A stretch of 64,000 bases of DNA from an uncultured Ectothiorhodospiraceae bacterium. GTDB lineage: Bacteria; Pseudomonadota; Gammaproteobacteria; Nitrococcales; Nitrococcaceae. How positions within the stretch are numbered: position 1 is the first letter of the stretch; the number at the start of each line of letters is the position of its first letter. The stretch is from NCBI GenBank assembly GCA_913055565.1, contig CAJXKP010000009.1:1-64000 (forward strand), given 5' to 3'. The translations under genes and the position numbers were made by a program. Under the pieces are notes generated by a model, which saw nothing but the letters and a program-made list of their open reading frames with translations, was not told the origin of the DNA and searched no databases. Below are positions 1 through 8,405 of the stretch, one piece after another.

Positions 1-206
1 CGCAGGCCCAGGCGCCTCGGTGTCGGGTACCAGATCCGGTTGGAGACGTTGCGATAGTGGATCGGGCCACCGTTAGGTGCCTGGAAGACATAGTCTTCCG
101 ATCTATGACCGGTACGCTCGTACTGGCGTGTCAGTGCCTCGACAACTGGTGAGCTCAAATCCACAAACCGCTCGGAGTCGGGCGTCTTCGTGGTGCTTAC
201 GCGGCG
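1..206 (-). pseudogene. Tyrosine recombinase (integrase) C-terminal fragment, runs off the window
   Basis: Reading the minus strand from about 206 to 1 gives an uninterrupted stretch that includes KTPDSERFVDLSSPVVEAL, then YVFQAPNGGPIHYRN and RIWYPTPRRLGLR. This resembles the region before the catalytic HxLRH box of phage-type tyrosine recombinases. The frame continues off the left edge. On its 5' side the similarity stops where the group II intron-like sequence begins, so the N-terminal half is missing here. It is most likely a broken integrase at the edge of a mobile island. The family call is from motif memory; the catalytic residues lie outside the window. Confidence 0.55.
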
Positions 207-475
207 CCTAACAAGGCGCCTGGCCACCCGGAGCGCCGGGATAAGACGGCAAGAGATTGGAGGTGAAAGTCCTCTACCCGGTAGGGCGTAGCGAGCCGCC
301 GGGGCCCCGAGTCATGGGTCGCTGTCCGCGAGGGCCGCGGCTAAGCGTTGACAGGGGAACGTGCAGGCACCGTATAGCCAAAGGAACAAAGACACCCACT
401 ACTTACAATCACTGTTGGAACTACTCTGACAGCGGGGGCGGGGAGCGCAGAAGGATGCCGCCTTATTGGGTGTGA
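193..475 (+). ncRNA. Group II intron 5' (domain I) remnant
   Basis: The block at about 251-400 contains gaggtgaaagtcctc-like pairing sequence, then gagtcatgggtcgctg, ggggaacgtgcaggca and ccaaaggaacaaagacaccc, in the order and spacing typical of domain I of bacterial group II introns. The 5' boundary is uncertain: GTGCT at 193 and the ggcgcc hairpin at 203-220 are both candidates. No reverse-transcriptase ORF or domain V/VI follows; the sequence runs directly into Y1-transposase remnants. The intron is therefore a truncated relic lying antisense to the integrase fragment. Confidence 0.55.
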
Positions 476-607
476 AGTGTGCTTCTCGGGGTTATGAGTG
501 GTGGTGTGTAGGGGGTTGGAAGGCGGCTGCTGGGTCGGTCCGGCTCATTCGGGCGGACGGGTCTTATCGGCTCGAGACGCGAGGATTGACTTGGCGTAAG
601 GGACTGC

Positions 608-1635
608 TTAACCCGCACCGGCGGGGAATAGGGTGTTGGCCTCGCTGATCCCCTTAATGAATCGCTGCCCGAAGTCGTTCGCGGCCTTGCGGAGTCGATG
701 GGCCCGACCGAGGGCGCGGGGGAAGCCCAGGCGAATCCGGCCCATGCGGTCCAGGTAGGCTTGGGATCAATCCCCAGCCGCTGGAGGATCGGGGGTGCCT
801 CGTGTGCGATGACACCGCGCTTGTCGTCGCGGAGCGCTCGCCCGGCCCAATCTACAAGTTGGAGGTAGTCGGCAAACGTGAATGGCAGGTGATCCGGGGC
901 ATCCTTGTGCTCTGGTCCCCGGAATGGGAGGAGCGCTGGCAGCTCGGCTGGTTGATTTCTCTCGGGCGCGTCAGGCTCGTTATCGGTAGGCATGGCGTCA
1001 CTGCCCTCTTCGGTTTCTGCATGCCATGTGCGAATCCGCTGCTGGATGACGGTGTAGTCCGAGGCCTCGGGCGTGGCAGCCACTGCGGCGCGCACGGGAT
1101 TGAGATCCACGTAGCTCATGGCGGTGAGCAGTGCCGCCTCATCAAGCAGCGCCTGGCTCTTGAACCGACCCTCCCAAAAGCGCCCGGTGACACGTCTTCG
1201 GCATTGGCCCACCGGGCGATGGGCTCGTTGAGGCAGCGCATGAACCAGGACAGATCTGACAACCGCTCCCGATAGGTCGCGAGCCACTCGCGCGCCGTCT
1301 CGGCCTCGGCCTCGCTGGCGGATGCCCCATGCCGGTAGCGCTCGACAAGCAGCGGCAGACCGAGCAGCCGGGACCAACGCTCCGCCACTGCCTCGTAGTC
1401 GAAAGCCTCCGCCTGTTCGGCGTTGAGGCCAACCACCACGTGGTGATGATTCGCCATCACCGCGTAGGCGCACACGTCGATACAGAAGACATCGCCGAGC
1501 AGCTGCAGCCGGTCGACGATCCACTGCTTGCGGTGCTCATAGCTGCGGCCTGTGAGTCGGTCCCAGCCGCACAGGAACGCTCGGCGGACACAGCGTGAGA
1601 CGCAGTGGTAATAGGGCGTGGCGCGGGTACGGCAT
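608..1635 (-). pseudogene. REP-associated Y1 (IS200/RAYT-like) transposase, frameshifted copy 1
   Basis: This is a Y1_Tnp-type transposase of the REP-associated class. The first part shows PYYHCVSRCVRRAFLC and the metal-binding motif ANHHHVVV. A frameshift near 1190 moves the frame to TGRFWEGRFKSQALL and SYVDLNPVRA, which are typical of the family. A second frameshift near 710 moves it to LRKAANDFGQRFIKGISE, and the original stop is at 608-610. The 5' end is also damaged: compared with copy 2, a 23-bp segment between two cacgccc repeats is missing just after the ATG at 1635. With three lesions the gene is almost certainly dead. REP-like palindromes occur elsewhere in the window, as expected for this family. 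Confidence 0.8.
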
Positions 1636-1814
1636 ACAGCCTCCGTGCTGGATGTATATCCACAACAAAGGTTAGCCATGGCGTCTGGGGGTGTCAAACA
1701 AGAGCTGGGTGTCTGAACTCGGCCCTAGGGTCACGCCAAGGTGGTGACGGCTACCCCATGCGTCGAAGCTACGTGCGAGCAACGGATGTGTGGCCGCAAG
1801 ATCTGACCCCCAGT

Positions 1815-2036
1815 CGCATGGTGGTGGTTGGCCAGGACCGCGTAGGCGCAGACATCGATGCAAAAGACCTCGCCCAACAACGCTAGGCGCTCGACGATCC
1901 ACTGCTTGCGATGCTCGTAGTTGGCACCGGTAAGCCGGTCACACCCACACAGGAAAGCACGGCGGACACACCGCGAGTCGCAGTGATAATAGGGCGTGGT
2001 TTGGGTCGAGACTTGGGCGTGACGCGGGTACGGCAT
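1815..2036 (-). pseudogene. REP-associated Y1 transposase, truncated copy 2
   Basis: This is a second copy of the N-terminal third of the transposase in copy 1. It has an intact start at 2036, then TTPYYHCDSRCVRRAFLC and YAVLANHHH, and diverges right after the HHH motif near 1815. The sequences flanking both starts are alike (gggtacggcatacagcctcc, then a tggat..atcca dyad), so the arrangement looks like a tandem duplication followed by decay. It retains the segment that copy 1 has lost between the cacgccc repeats and so shows the ancestral 5' end. Confidence 0.75.
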
Positions 2037-2257
2037 ACAGCCTCCGTGCTGGATATTTATCCAGCCAAAAAGCTAGCGCTATGCTGCGCCCTCAGTCAAC
2101 CGCGAAATGGGTGTCCATGCGCCGTGCCTAGATTTGACCCCTATCTCACAAATCGAGAGGGTGCCGGAAAGTGTGCATAGGTCTCCACATGGCGCTTGAC
2201 TAAATAGTGCGGGTTTGGTGCCCTTCCGCCACCAAAAGCAAGACCAAAGTTCCAGGG

Positions 2258-2962
2258 ATGAGCGAATACACGGATATCGTTGGGCCTGACCAAAGCAACA
2301 GCTCGTACGGATTGGTTTATACCAAAAAGTGTGGTTGGATCGACCTAGGTCACGCACAGCCTGATAACGCCAAAAAACTACTTTCGGAGTTTTGTAATAA
2401 AAGAAAACTAAACTGGTGGCAATCATGGAGCACATGGGCTGATTCCAAGAACTACTTCCCGGTTTATTTTTCTGTGCGCCAAACAGCCACGAGTTCTGGT
2501 GGCGGACCTCGAGCTCAATCCGGCGTCAGCGAGACGTACCTAGTAAAAAGAGGCTTTTCGAAAGAGTTTTATGATCGGGTGGCGCTTGCTATATACATGG
2601 GGCTTTCAAAAGGGTTTGAAGAGCATCAGAGTAATTGGTTGGTTAGCTTTGTAACCGACAGTGGTTATAGTGCTGAAGATTTGGTATCAAACCTAATTGG
2701 CTTCTATGGGGCGCTTTATCCGGAGACCGATTTCATCAAGAAGTGCGAGCCGGTCTCCAAAGATTTGGCGCAGAGAATATGGAAACGACACGGATCAGTC
2801 GAGAAAAATAAGAATCGCACTTTTAAGCCATACATATTTCACGACGGTGATGATGTCGCTGACGAGCGAAAGCGACTCAATGAGTTGCCTGCTTTTTTAA
2901 GAAAGATAAAACCTGCGAAAGTTGATCCCGGTCATGGCGACCTTTACGTTTGGGTGTCGTGA
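2258..2962 (+). CDS. Hypothetical protein in AT-rich insert (DUF4056-like?)
   Basis: A 234-residue soluble protein if started at the ATG at 2258; an in-frame upstream start at 2207 is less convincing. Near the N-terminus it has YGLVYTKKCGWIDLGHAQ, then SETYLVKRGF and a later SAEDLVSNLIGFYGAL. These recall the DUF4056 family, but I cannot confirm that. No signal peptide or membrane segment is seen. Base composition and codon choice are clearly more AT-rich than in the surrounding genome (AAA and ATA codons are frequent), which points to recent acquisition. Its stop overlaps the start of the next gene (TGATG), so the two are probably co-expressed. Confidence 0.6.
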   Translation: MSEYTDIVGPDQSNSSYGLVYTKKCGWIDLGHAQPDNAKKLLSEFCNKRKLNWWQSWSTWADSKNYFPVYFSVRQTATSSGGGPRAQSGVSETYLVKRGFSKEFYDRVALAIYMGLSKGFEEHQSNWLVSFVTDSGYSAEDLVSNLIGFYGALYPETDFIKKCEPVSKDLAQRIWKRHGSVEKNKNRTFKPYIFHDGDDVADERKRLNELPAFLRKIKPAKVDPGHGDLYVWVS

Positions 2963-3411
2963 TGCGGTCAGTAAAAGTAAAGCCGTTCACCTTCGTGGTG
3001 GCCGCCTTGGCGTTCGTCGCGATTGTATTGATGGTTTTGATGGGCGCCTACTACATACGTCTTGCGTTCGATGAAAGCCATTATCATGAGAAGGGGAGTA
3101 TTGCGTATACTCTTTTTCAGAATGACGAGATAAAGAACATGCCTACTCCGGGTATTGTTGGAGAAGCGACGTTCTTTACAGGCGCCGGTGACGGTATGAA
3201 GTCACCGAGCCAGGCAATCATCTTCCGTAGTAGTAATAAAAAGAAAAATTTGCGGAAAAGCATTGGTAACCATCTGTTAGGGCTAGGTTATAGGAAGATT
3301 GAAGAGGACTTTTTTAAAAGGGGAAAGATCGAGTACTCAATACGTTTTTCTGCCACGGATAAAGACGCATTACTCAAGGCGCGAGTGACTCGTATTGACG
3401 GCAGGTATTGA
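2962..3411 (+). CDS. Small membrane-anchored hypothetical protein
   Basis: 149 residues. The start chosen is the ATG at 2962, which overlaps the stop of the preceding gene by one base. One strong N-terminal membrane segment (about residues 8-32, FVVAALAFVAIVLMVLMGAYY) is followed by a hydrophilic domain rich in Lys, Asp and Arg. The domain is probably exposed outside the cytoplasmic membrane, as for an anchored periplasmic protein. Composition is AT-rich like its partner, so the two genes form one foreign module. No family was recognised; pairing with the preceding protein is inferred only from the overlap. Confidence 0.6.
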   Translation: MRSVKVKPFTFVVAALAFVAIVLMVLMGAYYIRLAFDESHYHEKGSIAYTLFQNDEIKNMPTPGIVGEATFFTGAGDGMKSPSQAIIFRSSNKKKNLRKSIGNHLLGLGYRKIEEDFFKRGKIEYSIRFSATDKDALLKARVTRIDGRY

Positions 3412-3989
3412 AAATAGCTGGCAAGGAAGAGGCGCATGTGGAGGTTAGGGAACTACTGATTTATTCCGGGGATGGTCCCCCTGCTGGGGTCTGTCGAGCT
3501 AGGGGTCGGATCTCGTCATGAGCATTGGCTATGGGACCCCTGTTCTGGTTGACGAGGAATTGTGGGAAAAGCATCAACTAATGCAGTTACTGGGGCGCTG
3601 TTCAGCGGGGGTTAGGCGTGCCGATTCGGGAAGATCGGTTGGGCAGGTTGCGATGGTCGCGTCGCGCATCTTGGCTTAGTAACGCTGGCAGTGTGATGAC
3701 GACCGGGTATCTAGTGGCGTTTGTTGCAAGTCTCCTGAGCGCTGTCACCTTGGCCAGCAGGGGAACCGTCCTTTGGCCCTATGTTGGCTACCCAGGGGGG
3801 TGACGGCGATCCGGGTCTCGCTTCCCACCGTTGGGGTTCAGCGGTCGAGGTCGTCGTCGCTGGTGTCGCTGGGGACGGCGACGCCTTCCCGTCGCATGGC
3901 TGCGCCTTTACGGAGGTGGGTGTCGGGGACAAAGCCGGCGACGCGGTCGTCTCGCAGGTCGTTGGTTTCAGTTGACCAACGACAACGGC
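3412..3989. other. Intergenic stretch without a recognisable gene
   Basis: About 580 bases between the AT-rich module and the minus-strand orphan genes. GC content returns to high values. Short open frames exist on both strands but none has a convincing start signal or a recognisable domain. A minus-strand reading near 3840-3976 contains RDDRVAGFVPDTHLRK, vaguely like transposase fragments, ending at a TGA at 3838-3840; this was not strong enough to call. Confidence 0.4.
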
Positions 3990-4466
3990 TTAGTTGCCGA
4001 TTAGTCGAACCAACACAAAGCCGGCTATAGCCCCCAGTGGAGCCGCGATGAGGGCGATCTTAATGGCGTTGGAACGTGTTTGAGTCTTAGCGGCCTCAAC
4101 TTCGTCGTTTTCGTTGCTAGCCGGCAAGACCCGGCCATGGGTGCGAATATCTCGCTCAAGTCGGTCCGCGAGACGGCGGAACCGATCTTTCATGAGAAGC
4201 GGCTCAAAGGGAAAGCCCCAGTTGCCCACGTGGATAGTGAGATCCCCGTTAGCGTCGTGTTCCACGATGACCTGCACCTCTAATCCCTCGCTGTCATAGG
4301 CGAATCCGCCAACCTGACTACCGCGCTTGAGGCGGACCCTGTCACTTCCTTTTTGCTTGGCCGTACTAAAGCCGGCCTCATGAAGCGAGTGCACGATCGT
4401 GTCCAAGGCGTTCCCTGGTGGCAGGCTGCGCGTGATCCAGCAACTCACGATGTCTTTCACTGGCAT
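3990..4466 (-). CDS. Hypothetical protein with C-terminal membrane anchor
   Basis: 158 residues with a soluble N-terminal region of about 110 residues (TIVHSLHEAGFSTAKQKGSD; VIVEHDANGDLTIHVGNWGF), then a basic linker and one hydrophobic segment near the C-terminus (about residues 134-155, IKIALIAAPLGAIAGFVLVRL). It looks tail-anchored, or has a single C-terminal helix. Its start overlaps the end of the next upstream gene by 10 bases, suggesting joint expression. No family was recognised. It lies in the accessory region and may be strain-specific. Confidence 0.5.
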   Translation of the reverse strand: MPVKDIVSCWITRSLPPGNALDTIVHSLHEAGFSTAKQKGSDRVRLKRGSQVGGFAYDSEGLEVQVIVEHDANGDLTIHVGNWGFPFEPLLMKDRFRRLADRLERDIRTHGRVLPASNENDEVEAAKTQTRSNAIKIALIAAPLGAIAGFVLVRLIGN

Positions 4467-4801
4467 GGGATAGTCCCTTTAGATAGTGACTTATAGCTTG
4501 GCATTTCGGGCGTGTGGTCATCTATGGATGGGCTATAGCGTTCCGCGCCAAGGGCGCTCGCAAGCTGTACAATTGGAGCGGCGCGGCCGTCATCGCCAGC
4601 CGTGCCCTGCAGTTTCAGATCAACGTCGTTTGTACGGAGTACTTGCCGATCTGGTTGCGTAGCGGTATTCGTCATCAGCGAGACATACCACTGGTAGGTA
4701 GCATTGCCGGCAACGACGATGAAGTCATTAGACGAGCCGCCGTTATGCCAATAAGAGGCTAAGATCTCGGCAATGGTGTTCTCATCGACGCCGAGTGCCA
4801 T
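4457..4801 (-). CDS. Hypothetical small protein
   Basis: 114 residues, soluble, no recognised domain. The N-terminal MALGVDENTIAEILASYWHN reads like a genuine start, followed by a region with NDFIVVAGNATYQWYVSLM. The ribosome-binding site is weak. The gene overlaps the following minus-strand gene by 10 bases. It belongs to a run of small orphan genes on the minus strand between 3.99 and 5.11 kb; function is unknown and the coding call is moderate. Confidence 0.4.
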   Translation of the reverse strand: MALGVDENTIAEILASYWHNGGSSNDFIVVAGNATYQWYVSLMTNTATQPDRQVLRTNDVDLKLQGTAGDDGRAAPIVQLASALGAERYSPSIDDHTPEMPSYKSLSKGTIPCQ

Positions 4802-4881
4802 GACTGAACCGCCGGCCGCCCCTTACACGCTATTCCGAAACGGTTGTCGGAAGAGGGATGGCGGTGATTCGGGAAGGTAAG

Positions 4882-5112
4882 TTACTTCTTGAATCCCGCG
4901 ACGCCCTTGCGCATGCCCGGCACTCTGGAGTGAACCCGCAAATTGCCGCCACCAAAGCGCTGCCGAGCTCGAATTGACTCAGCTTCCCGCTCTTCAGGGG
5001 AGCCGTTTTCACTGACCGCAACGACCCGCTGATAATCGCGCTCTTGGTAATCCCGAAGGGCTTCGAAGCTGTTCAGGTCGCCGCTGGCATTAGCAAAGAG
5101 CTTTTCACTCAT
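4882..5112 (-). CDS. Hypothetical small, charged protein
   Basis: 76 residues, highly charged and without hydrophobic segments. The central part (SFEALRDYQERDYQRVVAVSE) is predicted helical by inspection, and the C-terminus is basic and glycine-rich. It is followed after 80 bases by the 114-residue orphan gene on the same strand. No family was recognised. The coding call rests on amino-acid texture and on its place in a co-directional run. Confidence 0.4.
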   Translation of the reverse strand: MSEKLFANASGDLNSFEALRDYQERDYQRVVAVSENGSPEEREAESIRARQRFGGGNLRVHSRVPGMRKGVAGFKK

Positions 5113-5451
5113 ACTCGTAGACTCGCTGGGCTCGACTGCCGTGTCAACAGCGGTAATTCCCAGCGTTTCGCGTGCTCATGGGGTCGCGGCGCGCGCTATT
5201 CAGTTGCACTAACCAAAAGGAGCCGCCGATCAATAGCCGGACAATGCCGATTACTGTGGCTGCTGTCGGGTGCTCGACCGAGCTGTGACGACACTATAAG
5301 CCGCCGGGAGTGACTCGGCGATCTTTTCCCGGTCTGCGCACTGCGTAGCGGATGCTGATGACGCAGCAGACTTCACTGGCTGGTATTCGTTGGCGATCGA
5401 GGCGATTCGGTTCCATTGTCTATCGCTGAACGCAATACCCCCAGCAGACAC

Positions 5452-5942
5452 CGATTCCCGCGAGGCCCGTGTGAGGTATTGGCTTACCTTGCGGGAAGAG
5501 ACCCGTTGAGACCCCTTAACCCGTTTGTGTCGTGTACCCGAGCCCTAGCCAGCCTCGTTGGGCCAACTAGAACTCAATTCTTGTTTGGCATAGAGGCCGA
5601 TGGCCGTGACAGGGCGTCGTAGGAAGCTCTCGCAGAGGTTACACAGCGCGTAACCTTACGGGTCAAGTTGCGTCATAAGCACGGGTAGCTACATAGCATC
5701 TCTTACATGACAGTATTCGGCGCTTCGGCGCCGGTACGGAGAGCGGGTGCTGCATTGAACGGCGCTGGTGGCGGACCTGGAGAGACCGGCCGCGCGGGTG
5801 CTGAGCCTCGTCCCTGGTAGGCCGACTGTTGACGGTACCCGAGCGGTTGTATGGGGCGGTCATGAGATAGGGCGATCGATGGTTGTTTGAGTAGCTGTCT
5901 TTTGTTCACCATTTGCCCAGAGATCTGGTTAACACGCTCTGA
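5452..5942. other. Intergenic stretch without a recognisable gene
   Basis: Nearly 500 bases with only short, overlapping open frames on both strands and no convincing start signals. No tRNA-like fold, repeat or terminator stood out. A 66-codon minus-strand frame just before it (5251-5451, GTG start) could be coding but has no support beyond being open. Confidence 0.4.
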
Positions 5943-6023
5943 ATGCCGCTCGGGCTATCGGCGGCACCGGGTGATGGATTTCGGTGGCTTGCCGGCTTAT
6001 TCGAGGAGGAGGCGTTGAGGACG

Positions 6024-6548
6024 ATGCGGTATTTGCTTGCAGTCCTGCTGGTAATATCCGGCGCTGCCCATGCCTATCGTTTCGGGGATGGGTCGATCGA
6101 AATCCCCGAGGGATTCGAAGGGCCCGTTAAAGAGAAGATGGGCCGAAACGGGACGATGACGGCGTTCAAGCGACCCCATGAGACTGGTAAGGGGGCCCTT
6201 CTTCAGATAACCGCCTGGGAGCCGGACGAGCAGTTCTCGGATCTGTCGACGCAGCGAAAGAAGAAGCTATCGAAGAGGTATCTACTCCAGTTTCTCGGCG
6301 GCATTGAGCGGCGGCGCGATTCGTTTGAGCGCGATTCCGTGGAATTCGTTCGCATTTCGGGGGAGCCGACGGCGAAAGTAGATTGGCGTGGGGAGGTGCA
6401 GGGCCAGAGCGTCCACGGTGTGATGTATTGCTTGATCGTTAATTCGACGATCTACAGCTTCCAAACACAGGATCTCGCCCGGTTTGACGGTAAGTACACG
6501 GCGAAGGCCGTTGACGCCTTTGAGTCAGTCGAGCTTGATGGTAGGTGA
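6024..6548 (+). CDS. Exported hypothetical protein
   Basis: 174 residues from the ATG at 6024, chosen because a gaggagg ribosome-binding sequence lies at 6003-6009 and because it opens directly with a classical signal peptide (MRYLLAVLLVISGAAHA, cleavage after AHA). The frame is open upstream but that part reads as non-coding. The mature part of about 157 residues begins YRFGDGSIEIPEGFEGPV and is rich in charged residues; it is presumably periplasmic. No family was recognised with confidence. The toxin relic lies immediately downstream. Confidence 0.65.
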   Translation: MRYLLAVLLVISGAAHAYRFGDGSIEIPEGFEGPVKEKMGRNGTMTAFKRPHETGKGALLQITAWEPDEQFSDLSTQRKKKLSKRYLLQFLGGIERRRDSFERDSVEFVRISGEPTAKVDWRGEVQGQSVHGVMYCLIVNSTIYSFQTQDLARFDGKYTAKAVDAFESVELDGR

Positions 6549-6555
6549 TGGTTAA

Positions 6556-6831
6556 GATCACGGGACAGCCGCGGCGTATCCCGACGATGGCGAGTTGATA
6601 CCCTGAACGGGCGGTGCACGGAAGGTTCGGTTTCCGGTGGGCGGCCATGGTAAGAGCGGTGGGCTTCGTGTGATTAGGGCGTACGCTGATTCGTTTATGC
6701 CCGTGTTTTTGCTGACGATGTTTACTAAAGGCGATCAGGTTGATTTGAGTAAAGCGCAGCGCCGCGAGATCAAGGCACTGATTTCGGAAATCGTTCAGGT
6801 CTATCAAGTGGATCAAGGCGCATATAAATGA
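6556..6831 (+). pseudogene. RelE/HigB-type toxin relic with in-frame TGA
   Basis: The C-terminal part reads ARKVRFPVGGHGKSGGLRVI, then FLLTMFTKGDQVDLSKAQ. This is the RelE/HigB-like (PF06296-type) pattern of an RK.RF strand, a GKSGG.RVI block and a K..k.DLs.ae block. Reading upstream in the same frame gives AYPDDGELIP, then a TGA at 6604-6606 where the family normally has Gly, then TGGARKV. Further upstream another stop (TAA, 6553) precedes it and the N-terminal helices are absent. No antitoxin gene is recognisable beside it. It is best read as a decayed type II toxin. Confidence 0.6.
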
Positions 6832-7430
6832 TGGGCGCAGAAGGCGATAGCCTTTTAAGAGGCGCCCGTTGTAGCGCCCTCGAATTCTTGGATACCACCT
6901 CGCACTATCGCCCTCAAGCGGCGAAGGCCGGTTGAAGGGCAGCCTCGCGCGCTTGCCCCGGGAGTCTGGTAACCGTGGCGCGGGAGGATCCAGTACCGGT
7001 TATACCGCTGGCCGATGATTCCGGAGCGCTTGGATCGCTAGGAAATCGTCGCCATTAGATGGGCCTCGAATGGTCCCCGCGGGCAGTTTGCCCGGATAGG
7101 CGTACGCGCTCGCGAAGGTTATGATACTGGGCGCCGCTGCGAGGGCCCGGTTCCTACGGGGTGTAGCGTGGTGGCCCTCAGTTGTAGTACGCCAGTTCAT
7201 TGACCATGGCAGTTCATGAATAGCCGCACGAGTTGGCGAGCGATGACCGTTGGCACGGCGGTTGATTGATGGTTGACCGATCGCCTCGGAGCGGTTGATC
7301 GCTGAGAGGGTTCGGCTCCTACGGGGTTGGAGGTTGTCTCCCGAGGGTGTAGGACGTCAGCCCACTGGCTAATCAGGTCGTTTGGGTTTATCGCGGCGGG
7401 GGCGCCGCTCCTACAGGGTTGGAGGTTGTT
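6832..7430. repeat. Intergenic region with REP-like palindromic elements
   Basis: This 600-base stretch holds three related motifs: cggttcctacgggg near 7149, cggctcctacggggttggaggttg near 7313 and cgctcctacagggttggaggttgt near 7400. Their reverse complements read ccc(t/c)gtaggagcgg, the core of REP-type repeats common in gammaproteobacteria. The last copy abuts the BtuF-like gene. Related copies near 29.95 and 30.08 kb and the RAYT transposase remnants near the left edge support the REP assignment. No gene is seen here. Confidence 0.6.
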
Positions 7431-8210
7431 GTGCCGCATTATCCGCCGCAGCGCATTGTTTGCTTGACTGAGGAGACGGTGGAGACGCTGTATCGGCTCG
7501 GCGAGCAGGAGCGCATCGTCGGGGTGACGGGTTTTGCCGTTCGCCCGCCCGAGGTGCGGCGTGAGAAGCCGCGGGTCGGGGCCTTCACGACGGCGGATGT
7601 GCCCGGCATCGTCGCGCTGGAACCCGATCTGGTCCTGACCTTCTCCGATCTGCAGGCGCCCATCGCGGAGGCCCTGATCCGCGAGGGCATTGCGGTGCAT
7701 GCCTTTAACCAGCGCAGCATCGCCGGCATCCTCGCCATGATCCGCACATTGGGGGCGTTGGTCGGCGCATCGGCCAAGGCTGAGGACTTGGTCGAGGAGC
7801 TTGGTGCCCGGGTTGAGCGGGTGCGCGAGCAACGCCGCTCATCGACGCCGGTGCGGGTGTATTTCGAGGAATGGGATGACCCGATGATCACGGGCATCGG
7901 TTGGGTCTCCGAGCTGATTGGCGTTGCGGGCGGTGTCGATGTCTTTGCCGAGGTGGGCCGCGAGCAGGGCGCCCAGCAACGCCTGGTTACCAGCGAGGCG
8001 GTTATTGAGGCCGCGCCCGAGGTCATCGTCGGCTCGTGGTGTGGCAAGAAGCTCCGCCCCGAGCGCATCGCGGCTCGGGAGGGCTGGGTGACCATCCCCG
8101 CCGTGGCTGCCGATCGCATCCACGAGATCAAGTCGCCGCTGATCCTGCAGCCGGGCCCGGCCGCGCTCACGGACGGGCTGGACGCACTAGTCACCGCGCT
8201 CCACGGCTAG
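7431..8210 (+). CDS. BtuF-like cobalamin-binding protein, no signal peptide
   Basis: About 259 residues of the periplasmic-binding-protein fold of the BtuF/FepB type (PF01497). It opens with PQRIVCLTEETVETLYRLG, then GVTGFAV, then VPGIVALEPDLVLTFSD, as in vitamin B12-binding proteins. A GTG at 7431 is the preferred start because the REP-like repeat runs up to it. No signal peptide or lipobox is visible, so it may be a cytoplasmic homologue rather than a transport subunit; no permease or ATPase genes are adjacent. Ligand specificity is inferred from family resemblance only. Confidence 0.75.
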   Translation: MPHYPPQRIVCLTEETVETLYRLGEQERIVGVTGFAVRPPEVRREKPRVGAFTTADVPGIVALEPDLVLTFSDLQAPIAEALIREGIAVHAFNQRSIAGILAMIRTLGALVGASAKAEDLVEELGARVERVREQRRSSTPVRVYFEEWDDPMITGIGWVSELIGVAGGVDVFAEVGREQGAQQRLVTSEAVIEAAPEVIVGSWCGKKLRPERIAAREGWVTIPAVAADRIHEIKSPLILQPGPAALTDGLDALVTALHG

Positions 8211-8405
8211 GCGTCGCTTTCGGGAGGCATGCCCGAGTCAGGTCAGCGCGGGGATAGTGCGGCCCTTCCGCTGGGGTTGTTGAGACTATCCTCCCTTGTA
8301 CGAATCGCCTCGGCTCCGTCTCGGACCTCGGGCGGGGCCTTTGGGGATGGTTGAGCGGGCTGGCTCCCGTGAGGCTGCCGATTTGGGTGGCGACAATGGT
8401 CCGGG

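Noticed and set aside
201-220. Integron attC-like sequence (gcgcctaacaaggcgc)
   Set aside because: No matching second core site or gene cassette was found; it is more simply part of the intron or integrase boundary.
257-475. 72-codon plus-strand frame
   Set aside because: It overlaps the intron-like RNA and has no protein character.
463-1524. Single 353-codon minus-strand gene
   Set aside because: Its middle is one piece of the frameshifted transposase; the two ends are out-of-frame readings of it.
3838-3976. IS1182-like transposase fragment on the minus strand
   Set aside because: Similarity rests on one short stretch (VAGFVPDTHLRK) and no flanking transposase motifs were found.
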